Assembly (NCBI GenBank): GCA_012845835.1
Contig: JABAKD010000006.1
Span: 1,906,116-1,970,115 of the forward strand
Direction of reading: 5' to 3'
Length of the DNA: 64,000 bases
From: Undaria pinnatifida
Lineage: Eukaryota; Sar; Phaeophyceae; Laminariales; Alariaceae
Shown: in pieces, positions 63,281 to 64,000 of the stretch
How positions within the stretch are numbered: position 1 is the stretch's first letter
Layout: every line of letters begins with the position of its first letter
The notes under the pieces: model-generated
The model's database searches: none
Told to the model about the DNA's origin: nothing
What the model saw: the letters and a program-made list of their open reading frames with translations, nothing else
Program-made: the position numbers and the translations under genes

Positions 63281-64000
63281 CCTGGCGAGGTGCACACATG
63301 GAACCATGAAAACACACGCCGTGTCTTCTCTGAACTTGAACGCCAGGCAAGCCAACCCATCATCAATACGGGTACGTCGTACACTATTATATCCAGGAAA
63401 TACTACCCTGATGGACGACACACACTTCATCATGTCAAGGTTCCTAGAAGAAGACAATGAAAAATCTTGGTACACCGTACTGAAAAGGAAGGCCGCGAAA
63501 ACATAAATTAACGCTAGCGAAACCACCCCGGTTTTCCTTCTTCTGTTTGTTGCTGAACTGACTGTCCTAGGGAAAGGTAGTTACGGGAAAGGCAGAGCGC
63601 CTGAGATTCCGCAATCGACACACTTGGACAACCTAAATACGACAAATAAAGGCACTGGGCCGGGAAAGCAGCGCAGCCGCATAATAGCGGAACCCAAAAA
63701 TGGGAACGGCAAACGACTAAAAAATGAATTTGTAGGCCATACGTGTAACCTCAGATAAGCACTAGCACATCACGACGTCACGGGACTCTTATTGAACGCG
63801 TACATATCACAGGTACGTATGCACCGACGAGGTTGAAAATACCTGGAAAATACGCTAAAATATCTCGATATATAGGAGGTCTAGAAATAAACGAAAACTC
63901 AGAAAAACGATAAAACCGTTGGAAAAACATCAACGCCAGGCAAGGCAACCCAACATTTGATACGAGTACATACAGTAGCGGCTACGGTTTAAGAGAACTT
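63281..64000. other. Right edge
   Basis: A-rich sequence beyond the third long retroposon copy. No gene supported. Confidence 0.4.

Overview
The window reads as nuclear DNA of a eukaryote rich in introns and repeats, most likely a brown alga or close stramenopile. The evidence is long spliceosomal introns with GT/GC-AG borders, many small DNA-transposon relicts, TTAGGG-type interstitial repeats, a Golgi nucleotide-sugar transporter, and a large cysteine-module/glycosyltransferase-like gene of a type I associate with brown algae. That placement is inference from gene pattern; no search was run. I saw no bacterial-style gene clusters, rRNA or convincing tRNA genes.

Two multi-exon genes can be rebuilt with consistent splice phases. 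On the plus strand, seven exons between 822 and 25558 encode 303 codons of a GDP-mannose-type nucleotide-sugar transporter (drug/metabolite-transporter superfamily); its first intron is about 16.8 kb and appears to use a GC donor, and the last exon was not found. On the minus strand, eight exons from 59245 down to 39938 sum to exactly 3891 nt (1296 aa plus stop). They encode a glycosyltransferase-like domain, four cysteine-rich modules each beginning at an exon start, and a second glycosyltransferase-like C-terminal part. The two genes converge, with about 14 kb of repeats and one orphan PDZ-like exon between them.

The most unusual feature is exon birth and decay in the minus-strand gene. Its introns hold broken partial copies of its own exons: five decayed copies of a cysteine-module exon at 44.2-45.9 kb, and single partial copies next to the exons at 54.3, 51.3 and 49.6 kb. 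Two exons also carry in-frame coding minisatellites. This resembles the exon turnover reported for brown-algal LRR and NB-TPR candidate receptors, but in a different kind of gene.

The rest is mostly repeats: a retroposon-like family ending in (AAC)n tails (including a tail-to-tail pair at 9.66-11.4 kb), a 1165-bp terminal-inverted-repeat element with an apparent 3-bp target duplication (5347-6511), at least six MITE-like families, one nested insertion (48.04-48.39 kb), many minisatellites, and a C-rich/G-rich block at 26.4-28.0 kb.
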